Assembly: GCA_030562195.1 (NCBI GenBank)
Contig: CM060200.1
Location: 36,029,468 to 36,093,467, forward strand
From: Nipponacmea schrenckii
Lineage: Eukaryota; Mollusca; Gastropoda; Lottiidae
Length of the DNA stretch: 64,000 bases
Direction: 5' to 3'
In this document: positions 1 through 11,500 of the stretch, in pieces
How positions within the stretch are numbered: the first letter of the stretch is position 1
Layout: every line of letters begins with the position of its first letter
Program-made: the position numbers and the translations under genes
Notes under the pieces: model-generated
What the model was told of the DNA's origin: nothing
What the model saw: the letters and a program-made list of their open reading frames with translations, nothing else
Database searches by the model: none

Positions 1-395
1 AAACATTATTTAGCAAGAACAGATTACATTGATGCAAAACAACACAACTCAATATTGTGGCTGCCCTGACAATAACAATTATGACAGCTTAAAATACTTG
101 GCCATATTTCTTGGTTGGCAAAATGTTATTACTTACTTATTGCAAAAGATTAAATTTTTTTAAGAAACTGAATAAAATGCTGATGTGCAACTTTTCTGAA
201 ATAGGGACCTCACCAGAGAACATACATGGTTTTAAGACTTGTCTGTTAGATAACAAGGTTAAGTTGGCCACAACTAGAGCTTGACATACATTACAACATG
301 AAGATAAAATGATTGCAATCAATTTACATAAAACTTGAGATGAAATAAATATCAGAAACATGAAACTTTTTGAACTAAAAATAAATAATTCTCAC
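1..395 (-). other. Intron of the FGGY gene, no exon seen
   Basis: AT-rich sequence downstream of the exon 4 donor (CTCAC at 391-395 on the plus strand). Open frames here have no recognisable protein content. The next exon must lie outside the window. Confidence 0.6.
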
Positions 396-1843
396 CTAGT
401 TAAACTACCAGTAGCTTTCCATGTTAAAAAATCAGGTAATTCAAAAAAATGTCCTGCCTTGTTCCAACACTGTTCTCTTAAATTCTTAAATAAATCAGAA
501 GTTTTTCCTTTTAAGACACATAATATATACAGACTGTGACACCTTGAACAACAAAATAATCCTTCTGTTTGAATAAGTTCAAATATCAAATAAGTTGAGA
601 TAATAAAAGTGGCTTAAAATCCTTTCTCCTTCATAGATACAGAGAATCACCAATAAAATAAAATTACAAGCATTTACCTGTTTCAACCATAATAACTTAG
701 GTGGTTCCATCTCTACAGACAAGGCACCACCACAGTACTTTAATACTTCATGTTGTGTGGAATTTATTTTTTCAGTTTGTTTTTTAGCTCTATGATCCAT
801 CCACATAATAACATTACATTCTGGATTACCTGAAAAAGAGAAAATGGATTGAAAACAAGCAAACTAGCTATAATGTAACGCTAAATAATACTATCTAAAT
901 CCAAATGTGTGTTTTGTGCCAGGTGTAATACGCACAGATATAACATTCTACTTTTTACAGTGATGAGTTATTTTATAATATATGATAACTTCAATCAACT
1001 TCTTAGATAAGTACATAAAAAAAAGAACTGGGTTTCTTCTTAAAGAACACTTCTAGTAATTTGTAATAGATCATTATCACTTTAGTTTAAATCAATTGTG
1101 TATTAATATAATAATATACATATAGGCCTACTAATGGAGGTTGATACTGACCAGATGGAGAAACTGATAGTGGTTGACTATCTTTGTCTAATACAACTAG
1201 AGAACAAGTAGCATCAAATCCCACACCAGTTATAGCATTTTTACTAATTCCCGATAGTCTGATAGCTTCCTGAAATAAATGGTAATAAATCTGTAAATAT
1301 TGATGGATAGGAACAAGGAACTGAAGAAAGTCTTAGCCTGCAGATTGTTGTTAAAATTTTAACATTCTTAAATATTTATTGACACTGTCCTCTCATAATA
1401 ATATAGGCACATAAAGGGTTTTTTAAATGATACTACACAAAGTTTAATTTTCACATTCTATTAAATCCTTCAAACAACATGCTTAGCTCAATATTTAATA
1501 TACTGTTATATACTGTTGGTCTGTCTTTGATAAGCTAAGTTGCTTCTGAGACATCCTTGCTAGTAACTTAATTTTTTATTTTTTGGATGCGCATGGTAGT
1601 GAGTAAGTTAATCAAAGATAGAGATATGATAACACCACAGAAAATTATCAGGCTGCTTCAACTCACCTTTACAGAAAACACTACAGCTTCCCAAATATCA
1701 TCTGATGACTGTTCAAAAAAATCAGGTTGGGGTTGGAATATTTTCAACTCTTTAGTTGCTGAGGAGACAATAGCACCAAGTTCACTAATAACAGCAGCTC
1801 TAACACTGCCACTTCCAACATCAACACCAATATAATATGTCAT
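396..1843 (-). CDS. FGGY: FGGY-type carbohydrate kinase, 5' part (exons 1-4)
   Basis: N-terminal part of an FGGY-family sugar kinase (ATP-dependent phosphorylation of a pentulose or related sugar). Seen: four minus-strand exons, 1843-1667, 1269-1152, 829-678 and 484-396, join in frame through GT-AG introns and give about 178 residues. Exon 1 begins [16 protein letters not shown], the actin-fold phosphate-1 loop of this family. Exon 2 carries [14 protein letters not shown], exon 3 MWMDHRA, exon 4 [21 protein letters not shown]; these are hallmark blocks of the animal FGGY protein (about 550 residues in vertebrates). The remaining exons lie beyond the left edge. The start is the first ATG before the phosphate loop. 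Intron 1 holds a fragment of LINE 3' tail (about 1509-1608). Exact substrate cannot be told from this part. Confidence 0.9.
1509..1608 (-). mobile_element. LINE 3'-tail fragment in FGGY intron 1
   Basis: About 95 bp that is the reverse complement, with small differences, of the tail of the LINE remnant at 44316-44402. Shared words include GTCTGTCTTTGATAAGCTAA, GTTGCTTCTGAGACATCC and GGATGCGCATGGTAGTGA. Only the 3' end is present, as expected for a 5'-truncated retrotransposon insertion. It lies inside intron 1 and does not touch an exon. Confidence 0.75.
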
Positions 1844-1849
1844 GTTGAT

Positions 1850-4620
1850 ATCTTATCAATTCTTATAAATCTGAACAAATATAAAACACCATTTCAAGAA
1901 AAACAGTAGATATTGTATGGATTGCTTGTATGATGACTTCATTCAATGTCTGTAGAAATTGAATTCATTTGACACAAGGACCTTGAACTAGTTTATTTAG
2001 CAATCCATAAACAAGCTCTCTTTCATGGTCATTGTGGTATTATCACTCTAAAACAAACAAAGATAATGCAAATGTAACTTAATATCTCACTGCAAAGTTG
2101 AATATTTATAAGTCAGACATTTCGGATGAAATTAATCCCTTTATCGACGTTACGATAAGTCCCTCATTTGGTATTTTTTGTATATACGAAACGTCCCCTA
2201 TCTTAACCGACGCCTTGCAACATTGTTGATCATGAAGAACAATAATAACACCGCCATGCATTTCAAAACGGATTCAAATTGTTGCTATTGTTTGACTCAC
2301 GTTTCTTATTGTGGCTATATCTAAACTGCTTTTAATTTTATAGCATGTAAAATAAAATAAGAGTTTCCTCACTAAATCATCAAATTCGGGAGAAATTGAA
2401 ACCCTTACTCAGGAGGTGCGTTCGAATTGTCGAATCACTCATTGGATTTTTGACTAAACATGAAAAACGTCCTGTTTAACCGACAAAAAAGCACAAATTA
2501 AAGACAAACAATATGACTTAGGATCATGCAAAATAAATAATAGTAGTCACGCCAGAAATGCATATTCAGAACAAGGATTCACAATTGTTTCTCTATTACT
2601 CACCTTGCCTTTCGTTATTCTGGCATACTGCAGACCTACAATAAAAAAGATTTTGCCCACTTTTAACATGACAAATAAGAACTAACAAGTCACGATGTTT
2701 CCTCCCACTGTAATTCAATCCAAAGTTCTGGGTTAAAATTTAGATTCAATTGCAAGTTCATAGGTACGTATACAGCACTTATTCGTTGTGTTATTCCATG
2801 GCAATGCTATTTTTTCTACGCAATTAACAAGCTACTAAAAATGTTTGGCTTTTTTTACGGACATTAATTTAAAAGACAATATAAAGAACAAAACAATATA
2901 AATCTTAGGATCAAAAAATAACAACCATTGATTTAGAGTCTTGAAAAGGTAAGCAGAAATGTTAATATAGGATCAAAGATTGAATTCACAATTAGTTTCT
3001 CAAACCTCCACCTTCCAGTTTTTCTTAATGCGATGCACAACTACAAATAAATAAAGATGCCCTTTTACAACAAATAGAGAACTACCATAGATTATTAATT
3101 CCCATATCACAAATGACGGGTTAAAGGCTTTAAGTTCAATTGCATTTTTAATAGGCCTACGTAGTACAATCAGACCAACCTCTCACTACATTGTTAATTA
3201 CTCATTTTAACCCGAGCGTATCAAAATGACACAATGTGAATTATCAACTAGATGATCGTAATATAACATATGACATCTGTCGGCATGCTATAATAAGAAT
3301 AAATTCTTTATTTGGCAGAGAATTAGGCATAAATACCTTTTTTACAATGGAGCCCAAACATTGAAAGAACAAACATATCAAATATAAAACACAAATTTAA
3401 AATACATGTACATACAATACATGTAAAAATAAAATGCACATTTATCCTATTAACGACGTTTCTTGATCAGGCCAACCAGGAAATTTTTCTTCGTAATTAC
3501 CTTAAAGATTATGGACTTGTGAGACAAACTGGTATTTTTACCGATCATTAGAGCAACACTACTTCCGATTGATATAAATATAAGACGTCTATTATGGAAT
3601 ATATTTATTAGTAAATGGAACCCAACTTTAATATTTCACATAAAGACCCTGAGGAACACCATACGTATGGACTGCGGAGGTTGAAGATCTCAATAAACAT
3701 ATCTGTTGCAATTTATTTTAAAGAAAAGACTGAAAGAAAGCTAGTTAAGAGTGTGATAAGGGGTGCTCTCCTATAGAAGCTCTGGCCTAGATAACAAGTA
3801 AATATTATGCTATGAATTTCAGTATATATCAATTTGATAAGAAATTATCTTGAAATGTACAAGATAAAGCAATGAAAAAAAAATGCTAAGCGATAACTAC
3901 AGGGGGGTAATGAAAGGGGATCTAATTTACCATGTACAAGAATATTACTCAGATTTGTATTCCTTTTGTAAGCAGTCACCAAGCGTTTGGTATAGATATT
4001 AGGCGTGTTGCTAGAACAACGATAGAGTGAAAGTTTTTTTTATGAGATCATGGTGGACCTTTCCTTTTCTGAAATAGTTAGAAGGCTTATATTTTTACTC
4101 TCAATAATCAATACAAATCAGAGTAGCTTTAATTCTATTCAAACTTGATATCCAATTTGCCCTAAGTTCACAAACGATTTATACTTAGTAATATAATAAA
4201 GAAACATAAAAGATCTATTATAACACGTATATTGACTTTATTATATACACGCTAAATAGGCCTCTTGATCGATTTGAACAATATTATATATCTATATAAT
4301 TCATTTGAGTGTTGTTTATAGATTAGATAGTCACTATGGGGAAACGAATTTTAAAAACTTAAGAAAACTTAACTACAAACCAACTTGATGTTGTCAAATT
4401 GAAGGTGAAAATACAGTAAAATTTGAGCAACTGGAAATGAGCTATAGAGTGGAATTGATTTTGTCGTTTGGTATATAAACATTTGTGCAGACTCGTAAAA
4501 GATAAAATGATCTGGTTTATCAAAAGCCGAGGATTTGGATTTGAAAAATTGAGTAAATTGTGTCAAGGATTTAAGATATATAGATAGATGTAATGGTTTT
4601 GTTTTTGTTTTGTGACTGAA
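1850..4620. other. Intergenic region with a diverged tandem duplication
   Basis: No convincing coding region between the divergent FGGY and 4623 genes; promoters of both should lie here. A diverged duplication is visible: about 2480-2790 and 2875-3170 share, in the same order, a 'cttaggatca' block, a 'gattcacaattg/agtttctc' block, a pyrimidine-rich block ending near TGCAGACCTACAATAAA or TGCACAACTACAAATAAA, and an 'aagttca' block. The rest is unremarkable AT-rich sequence. Confidence 0.5.
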
Positions 4621-4622
4621 AT

Positions 4623-5657
4623 ATGGAGGTCTCGGTAAGTTTGGAGAACACTTTGTGTGATGTTCTGGTAGAAAGCAGATGTATACAATCTGCTCGTCCA
4701 CCTTCGCTAAAAAGGGAAGTCATCCATCCTGATGGTTGGACGAAGCCTCGTAGATCTGTACAGTTTCCATCTGATGACAATCTCGTGTTCATCAAAGAAA
4801 TCCCACCTCGAGGATTTTTCGGTTCAGACGTATCAGAATCTGAAGATAGTGAAGAAGATGGTGATGATGATGATGATTATGACGAGGAAGGGTCTGGAAA
4901 AGATGATGATGAAGATGACGACGATGATGATGATGACGATTCAGATATTCTTGAGAATAATCTAGATCGCATTGAATCTAACTTGAATCGTATTAAATCT
5001 AACTCAACAGTTGTTCCAGGCACAAGCCGTTCATATATTTGGCCTCGTTCCGATATCAATACACCTAAGTCTGCTTCTATCAAGAGTCCAATACAGGGTA
5101 AAAAGTCTGTTTCAGTTAAAAGATCACGTCTGCTTTCTCGGAGTCAAAAACGGGGAAATCGTATAGAAAATGGATCAAGAGGTTCGAATAAATTCAGGAA
5201 AAATGCCACTAAACCGCCAACAGTTATGAAGCAAACAATTAGTAGTAAAACCAAACAGACGACAAAAAATCAAAATTTGAAGCCAACAGCCAGCAAACAA
5301 TTGACTTCACAAAAATGTCCTGCAAAAATAACCATAAACTCGCCATTACCAGTACAGAACGAAACTCACTCTAATGACAATAATATAGTCTATAACTATT
5401 ATGTTTCTGGTAAAATGTGTAAGGTTAAGGGTTTTATATTTCCTTTGGATCACAAGGAATCGACAATAAACTATCTTCCTAGTGTCAGTGGCATGGACTT
5501 TAAACCTTTTTCACGACATGGAAGACGCAATGCATGGCAACTGGCCAATGGCACCTTAGATAGTACGTTATTTCATACACCTAGCATCGCACCAATGTGG
5601 GAAAATATACAGACTGTGTCTATAGCTAAATTAAAACAACGAAAACACGATTCATGA
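4623..5657 (+). CDS. Unrecognised acidic protein with possible PP1-docking motif (344 aa)
   Basis: Single-exon open frame of 344 residues, ending in TGA. I do not recognise the family. Seen: residues 44-48 RSVQF, within KPRRSVQFPSDDNLVFIKEI, match the R/K-x-V-x-F docking consensus of protein phosphatase 1 partners, and the FPSDD..LV continuation is typical of such regulators. Residues about 72-108 are almost entirely Asp/Glu, encoded by GAT/GAC runs. Residues about 140-240 are Lys/Arg/Ser-rich and look disordered and nuclear-like. The C-terminal 75 residues (VSGKMCKVKGFIFPLDHKES onward) are less biased and may be the conserved domain. Role as a PP1 regulator is inference from one short motif. 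Codon composition and length argue for a real gene; a retrocopy cannot be excluded because there is no intron. Confidence 0.7.
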   Translation: MEVSVSLENTLCDVLVESRCIQSARPPSLKREVIHPDGWTKPRRSVQFPSDDNLVFIKEIPPRGFFGSDVSESEDSEEDGDDDDDYDEEGSGKDDDEDDDDDDDDDSDILENNLDRIESNLNRIKSNSTVVPGTSRSYIWPRSDINTPKSASIKSPIQGKKSVSVKRSRLLSRSQKRGNRIENGSRGSNKFRKNATKPPTVMKQTISSKTKQTTKNQNLKPTASKQLTSQKCPAKITINSPLPVQNETHSNDNNIVYNYYVSGKMCKVKGFIFPLDHKESTINYLPSVSGMDFKPFSRHGRRNAWQLANGTLDSTLFHTPSIAPMWENIQTVSIAKLKQRKHDS

Positions 5658-5796
5658 TGTCATATTTCATTTACAAATTAATTTATGATTAGTGATTAGA
5701 TTCCATATATTTATACAGCCAAGGTATTTGTGCACATCCGGGTTAATTGCGAATTTAATGTGAATTGGAACAAAAAGCCTTAAAACAGTAGACTTA

Positions 5797-5935
5797 TACT
5801 GATAAGTTTAGAAAGACTAAGTCGATAATTAATATACATAGTCTTTCTAAACTTATCAGTAAGTTGATAATTAATATACATAGTCTTTCTAAACTTATCA
5901 GTAAGTTGATAATTAATATACATGTATACAAATTG
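5797..5935. repeat. Inverted repeat with a tandemly duplicated arm
   Basis: The 22-base segment at about 5798-5819 (ACTGATAAGTTTAGAAAGAC and on) is inverted at about 5840-5861 and again at 5882-5903. The right arm plus an AT spacer is duplicated with a 42-bp period (GTCTTTCTAAACTTATCAGT, then AAGTTGATAATTAATATACA). It could fold as a hairpin and looks like a decayed MITE end. Confidence 0.7.
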
Positions 5936-5989
5936 TAAGTTAACACACTTCTCTCCAGGAAATATCTACCGAATATGTCCTAATTTTTT

Positions 5990-6240
5990 TGCTTGGATAC
6001 GTTGAAAATGTCGGACGTGAGTTCTAATCTCGATCGGTGTGTGAAAGTTCGATGACCTTGAATAAGTTCACTCATAAAGTTCACTCATAATTCCAGTCCA
6101 CCCAGCTGTAAATGGGTATGGATAATCCGGGAAAGATCAATGCCAAGAGGTTTGGCCAAGGACCAGCTGGTAGAAAGTGCCCCTGTCACGGCGAACTTGT
6201 GAACCTTAGTTGTTATCCTTGTAAAATATAGTTGATTCTT
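5990..6240 (+). mobile_element. Probable tRNA-derived SINE
   Basis: About 250 bp with a degraded pol III B-box-like segment (GAGTTCTAATCTCGATC near 6020), then the block CCACCCAGCTGTAAATGGGT (near 6099), which resembles the conserved central domain of invertebrate tRNA-derived SINEs, then a GC-richer body and an end in TATCCTTGTAAAATATAG followed by a pyrimidine run. The A box is not clear and no target duplication was identified, so the class is inferred. Confidence 0.55.
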
Positions 6241-6728
6241 TTTCTTTTTCTTTAATATTTTTACTAAAAATCGTCCTCTGTAAAAACGTAGTCACATTTT
6301 AAACAATAACACAATTGGTGTATAATTTGTAGGTAGAATATTATTTCATTGTGCTGATTAGTAATTATGTTGTGGTCTATAGGTTTATTATGGCAAAATA
6401 AGGAGTACACCCAAAATTTTATGACTAAAGGGAGATAACTCTATTTTGATTACATTAAGTATGTAGTGCGCATGTTCGCGTAGTAATATTTTCTTTGTTT
6501 CTTTCGCCATTGAATAAATATTTAACAACACTTTGTTTCCTTCTTTGGTTAAGGGTGTTATAAGAGATGCTCTCCTATTTTAGTGTTATAGACCACCTGG
6601 CTGATGAGCGTTTCTGTCGGCTAATCCGGACGGTCATATCTGGGTCTATTTGCACACCTTGGTTGGTTGTTACCTTGGAGGTGTGAGGTAACACTTAGCC
6701 ATCATAAAATAATTCACTGTCGAAGGTA

Positions 6729-7201
6729 TTAAAGGGATAATAGGCGTTAGAATACACTCGTCCTACGGCTTATATTTGTGTTTCATATTGACTATTAGTT
6801 AAATAAGTATGCATCCCACACTTTACCAAATTTTAAAAAGCCACAATAAAAATATATTCGGAATTTTAAAAAAAAGTGAGCCAGCGACGATTCCATTCTG
6901 TTTGAGAATAAAGCGTCTGGTAAATCAACGCTAAAACATCATTGTGGAATTCAACAGTAGGGGTCAAGGACGCGTGAAAACTCACATGTTAGAGTTACGT
7001 CCCTTTATATTTACACGATTTGAAAATCGCTTGATGGATGGCTCAAGCGTTTTATGATTAACTACGCTATTATGGGGATTTATCGGATTTTCGAGGGTTT
7101 TTGATGTATAGGTAAGTCCACTGATGGATATATACTGTTATTGTCCAAATTTGAGTGAACTTAAAATTTTATGTTCGTTCTAACGCCTATTATCCCTTTA
7201 A
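6729..7201. mobile_element. TTAA-flanked MITE, copy 1 (complete, 473 bp)
   Basis: Ends are perfect inverted repeats: TTAA then AGGGATAATAGGCGTTAGAA at the left, and the reverse complement before TTAA at the right (about 7178-7201). No coding capacity. Two further copies lie at 57877-58245 and 59134 to about 59515, sharing interior blocks such as CCCACACTTTACCAAATTTT and CAACAGTAGGGGTCAAGGA. TTAA at both borders is the insertion preference of piggyBac-type transposases; the family assignment is inference. Confidence 0.85.
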
Positions 7202-7871
7202 CAATTGAGGGACCATTTTATTTAACAGCAACAGGATATCAACTGAAAAAAATACTAATAAAATTATTATTTGATACAATTGTTTTTGGTATTTCATGTT
7301 CAATTATCCCAAAGGTTTTGTTGGCTTAAAATCCATTCCATGCTGGGTTCTTATTGTAGGCCTATTGAGGTCCATCCACGGGTTCTAACAAACACTCACA
7401 TCCATTTTCTTCTTTTAAGAGTGTTACGTGCTATAAATAAAATGTGTTTTCAAAAGCAAGGGCAATATCTCATATAACATATGTCCCTAGGATCGCCGCC
7501 CATTTCTTCAAGAGTGTAAAAGAGCAATTATGATTATAAAATTTTACATGTGTCAAAATTAGGTCCAGTACCCAAGGACATGATCCTGTGTAAGTGTAAT
7601 ATTCAACCCATTGGGGAATTACAATGAAAAAAACATACACAAATTGTTGTCGCTTTTTTAAGTGCCAAAATTCAGCTCCAGTATATTCTTTTCAGAATAA
7701 AATGGCTTATTCAGTTCATTCTACATGATGCTAATGATGATGTCATGGGTAATGACTAATGAAAGAATACGTGAAAGCTTTATTTTACGGTATACACCAT
7801 AATAGGTCAAATTGTACATAGTATCAGCATAAAATAAAAATATAACAAGAATTGGATTCTTGAAATTACGG
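7202..7871. other. Gene-free spacer
   Basis: AT-rich sequence between two mobile elements. The short open frame at 7271-7477 has no recognisable features. Nothing else seen. Confidence 0.5.
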
Positions 7872-9705
7872 AAGCGTATTAGGGCCATTCAATTTTTTTT
7901 TGTTTGTAAATTTTCAAGTTAGTATCTTGAATTTTCAAGTTAGTAACTTAAAATCATAAAATCTACCAATTCCACTAATACCACCCATCATACCATACCC
8001 ACCAATTACAACTTGCCTATCATACAATCTACAAATTCCACTAAGCATACCTCCCATCACATCATACCCATTCCAACGGGCATATCATACAATCTAATAA
8101 TTCCACTAAGCATACCACCCATCATACCATACCCACCCATTCCAACTGGCCTATCATACAACCTACCAATTCCACTAAGTAACCTCCCATCATACCATGC
8201 CCACCCATTCCAACTGGCCAATCATACAATCTACCACTTCCACTAAGCATACCTCCCATCATACCATACCCACCCATTCCGACTGGCATACCTCCTATCA
8301 TACCATACCCACCGATTCCACTAAGCATGCATCCCATTATACCATACCAACCCATTCCAACTGGCCTATCATATAATCTACCAATTCATTTAAGCAAACC
8401 TCCAATCACATTATACCCACCCATTCAAAATAGCATATCTCCCATCATACCATACCCACCCAATCCAATTGGCATACCTCCTATCACACAATCTACCAAT
8501 TCCACAAACCATATCTCCCATCATACTATACCCATAGTGGGTATAGTATGATGGGAGATATGCTAGTTGGAATGGGTGGGTATGGTATGATGGGATGCAT
8601 GCTTAGTGGGATGGGTGGGTATGGTATGATAGGAGGTATTAGTGGAATTGGTAGATTGTATGATAGGCCAGTTGTAATGGGTGGGTATGGTATTAATAGA
8701 GGTATGCTAGTTGGTATGGGTGGGTATAGTATGATTGGAGGTATGCTAGTTGGAATGGGTGGGTATGGTATGATGGGATGCATGCTTGGTGGAATGGGTG
8801 GGTATGGTATGATGGGATGTATGCTTAGTGGAATTGGTAGATTGTATGATAGGCCAGTTGGAATGGGTGGGTATGGTATGATGGGTGGTATGCTTAGTGG
8901 AATTGGTAGATTGTATGATATGCCCGTTGGAATGTGTATGGTGTGATGGGAGGTATGCTTACTGGAATTTGGTGGATTGTATGATAGGCCAGTTGTAATG
9001 GGTGGGTATGGTATGATAGGAGGTATGCTAGTTGGAATGGGTGGGTATGGTATGATAGGAAGTATGCTAGTTGGAATGGGTGGGTATGGTATGATAGGCC
9101 AGTTATAATGGGTGCGTATGGTATGATAGGAGGTATGCTAGTTGGAATGGGTGGGTATGGTATGATAGGAGGTATGCTAGTTGGAATGGTATGATGGGAG
9201 GTATTAGTGGAATTGGTAGATTGTATGATAGGCCAGTTGTAATGGGTGGGTATGGTATGATAGGAGGTATGCTAGTTGGAATGGGTGGGTATGGTATGAT
9301 GGGAGGTATTAGTGGAATTGGTAGATTGTATGACAGGCCAGTTGGAATGGGTGCGTATGGTATGATGGGAGGTATGCTAGTTGGAATGGGTGAGCATGGT
9401 ATGATGGGAGGTATTAGTGGAATTGGTAGATTGTATGATAGGCCAGTTGTAATGGGTGTGTATGGTATGATAGGAGGTATGCTAGTTGAAATGGGTGGGT
9501 ATAGTATGATACTAACTTGAAAATTCAAGTTACTAACTTGAAAATTCAAGATACTAACTTGAAAATTCAAGATACTAACTTGAAAATTCAAGTTACTAAC
9601 TTGATAATTCAAGTTACTAACTTGAAAATTCAAGTTACTAACTTGAAAATTCAAGTTACTAACTTGAAAATTTAAAAAAAAAAATTGAATGGCCCTAATA
9701 CGCTT
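7872..9705. mobile_element. Foldback-type element with minisatellite arms
   Basis: A 1.83-kb inverted structure. The outer ends are AAGCGTATTAGGGCCATTCA at 7872 and its reverse complement ending at 9705, each followed inward by a poly-T/A tract and copies of an AACTTGAAAATTCAAG unit (period about 21 bp; two on the left, about eight at 9517-9670). Inside, both arms are a minisatellite of 39-bp and 36-bp units (core GGGTGGGTATGGTATGATGG), in opposite orientation on either side of a centre at about 8536 (CTATACCCA-TAG-TGGGTATAG). Arms are unequal (about 660 and 1165 bp). No transposase was seen and no clear target duplication; compare sea-urchin TU and fly FB foldback elements. Confidence 0.75.
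8540..9515 (+). repeat. 39/36-bp GGTATGATGGGAGG-type minisatellite (right arm)
   Basis: Tandem units alternate between a 39-bp type (ATGGGTGGGTATGGTATGAT plus GGGAGGTATGCTAGTTGGA) and a 36-bp type containing AGTGGAATTGGTAGATTGTA. Unit lengths are multiples of three, so long frames rich in Gly, Met and Tyr arise on this strand. The left arm (about 7960-8530) is the same repeat inverted. Frames are broken between about 8946 and 9191, and no splice or start context supports coding. Confidence 0.8.
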
Positions 9706-9879
9706 TTGTATGAAATACACAAAAAATACAAACTTTTAATAACGACATTTTTCAATTTTCCCATACAATGGCTGGAATTTGTTGAAATTAAATAAACATG
9801 ATGTATTTGATATACGGAATGATTCGGACTAACACTGTACGTGTTTGTTATAAGTGATCACATTTTTCTGAAGTGAACC

Positions 9880-10051
9880 AAACGCATTACGTCATTATCA
9901 TATCTCTCTCTTACAGCAGTGTCTCGAGGTGTAGACATTGCCGTCCTTCATAGGACGCCCTGTTTGAATTTAGAATTTCTTTGGTGTCCTTTGAGTCGCC
10001 AAAATTACGTCGATAAAAGGAACAGAGTCTGAATTGGGGTCTCCGGAACAG
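9880..10051 (+). promoter_or_regulatory. Probable ODC promoter and first non-coding exon
   Basis: ATTACGTCATTATC near 9888 contains a TTACGTCA CRE-like site, and a second TTACGTCG occurs near 10005. A strong donor, GGAACAG/gtgagtaat, ends a candidate 5'UTR exon at 10051. CRE elements are known in mammalian ODC promoters; here the assignment rests on position and motif only. The transcription start is not determined. Confidence 0.45.
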
Positions 10052-11500
10052 GTGAGTAATAATTTTCATTCGTTATTGGTCCACTCGGACCAGACTCTCT
10101 ACATTTTGCCGACTATTACGGTGTTGTTTGATGTGCCTGAATCGACATTATCAGATCTGTATCTTAGACTTATGACTATTATATAATTTTGTCAATATTC
10201 AAATTGAAAAGTTTCCCTAAAAAGTACACTAGCTTCTTTACTATGTAGGCCTACCATTGACCAAGCCTTATTTTGTTTGAACTTGCCTAGTAGGCCTACT
10301 AATAGAGTTAGATCTAGATAGATGTATCTCAAATTCCAAATTAGATTTTGTTTGATATGTTTGGCAACAGAATGATAAGTTGTTCATGAGTGAGGTCCAG
10401 AATGGCACTTGCATATCACCAGTTTAGGTGTTTTCACTGCAAGAATTTTATCCATTGCTTTTCTTGATTTAAACTAGCCTAAAACAACCATTTGATGTGT
10501 GCAACTTTCATCTAGGCTAGGGCCTAATAATTTCTCATGTGCTGCATGTTATTATAAGTGCATCTGAATTCTTGTCAGAATGTAAAAACTTTATGAATTG
10601 GTTTGCGTATCTTCTACTTTATATTGAACATTTTCCTAAAATTAAGTGCTGTATCTTCCTGATAATTATTTTTATGAAGCCATATTGGATTCCTTCATAA
10701 GAAGAATGTTTAATGTTACTAAGCAACTATCAAGGCAAATGACATCATTAAATTTCAACTGACATTTCATGTATGTCTGTCCTAAGGAAGGGATCCTTTG
10801 TGCATGTTGGATTTCAGGACATCATTAGTTTTTCTATAGCATGTTATAATTTTTGACTGTTTACCCATGTGTTGTGCTATTATATAGGCTAGTGTATCCT
10901 ACTATTTGGATCAACTAAACATGGACCAGTTAAAATTTATGAAGTGGTTTATTGTGTGTTTTCTACTTTATTGAACATTTCACATGAAATGTTGAGGCTA
11001 TATTGCTGTCACCCATGTCCATTGGTCTGTTAACACAATTCTTGACTAAATGCATTCAATGTTAAGTTGTACTGGTAGATACCGGTACTATATTTTTGAT
11101 TTTGAAGAAATTTTTCTTGAACTTTTTCATTTTTAGAAGGTACAATTCTTAACAGAAACTGTCCAGACTTTTCATTAAGAATGACATCTGGTTTGTCTGA
11201 GTAATTAATGTAAATTTGACAGTTAAAATATGCTGGTCAGCATATTAATCACACATTCTCATATATTACTGATTGTTATAACACTAGGTCAGAAGAAACA
11301 TCTCTTGCAGTATGTGTAGCATAGGATGTTCATTGTTCATAGTTGTATGAATAACTTAATTCGAGCACCTTTAATGTACATAATGTAGAGGACTAATTCA
11401 TAGGAATATGAGGTATTATTATTTTGAAGAATACTTTCTTAGGTTGTATACGAAATTTGAATAGTAAATAGATGAATTTAAATGATTCTGTTTTTATTAG

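Noticed and set aside
8548..9520. Gly/Met/Tyr-rich frames resembling shell-matrix GGY proteins
   Set aside because: They follow from 39/36-bp unit lengths inside a foldback element, appear in both arms, are interrupted between 8946 and 9191, and have no signal peptide or splice context.
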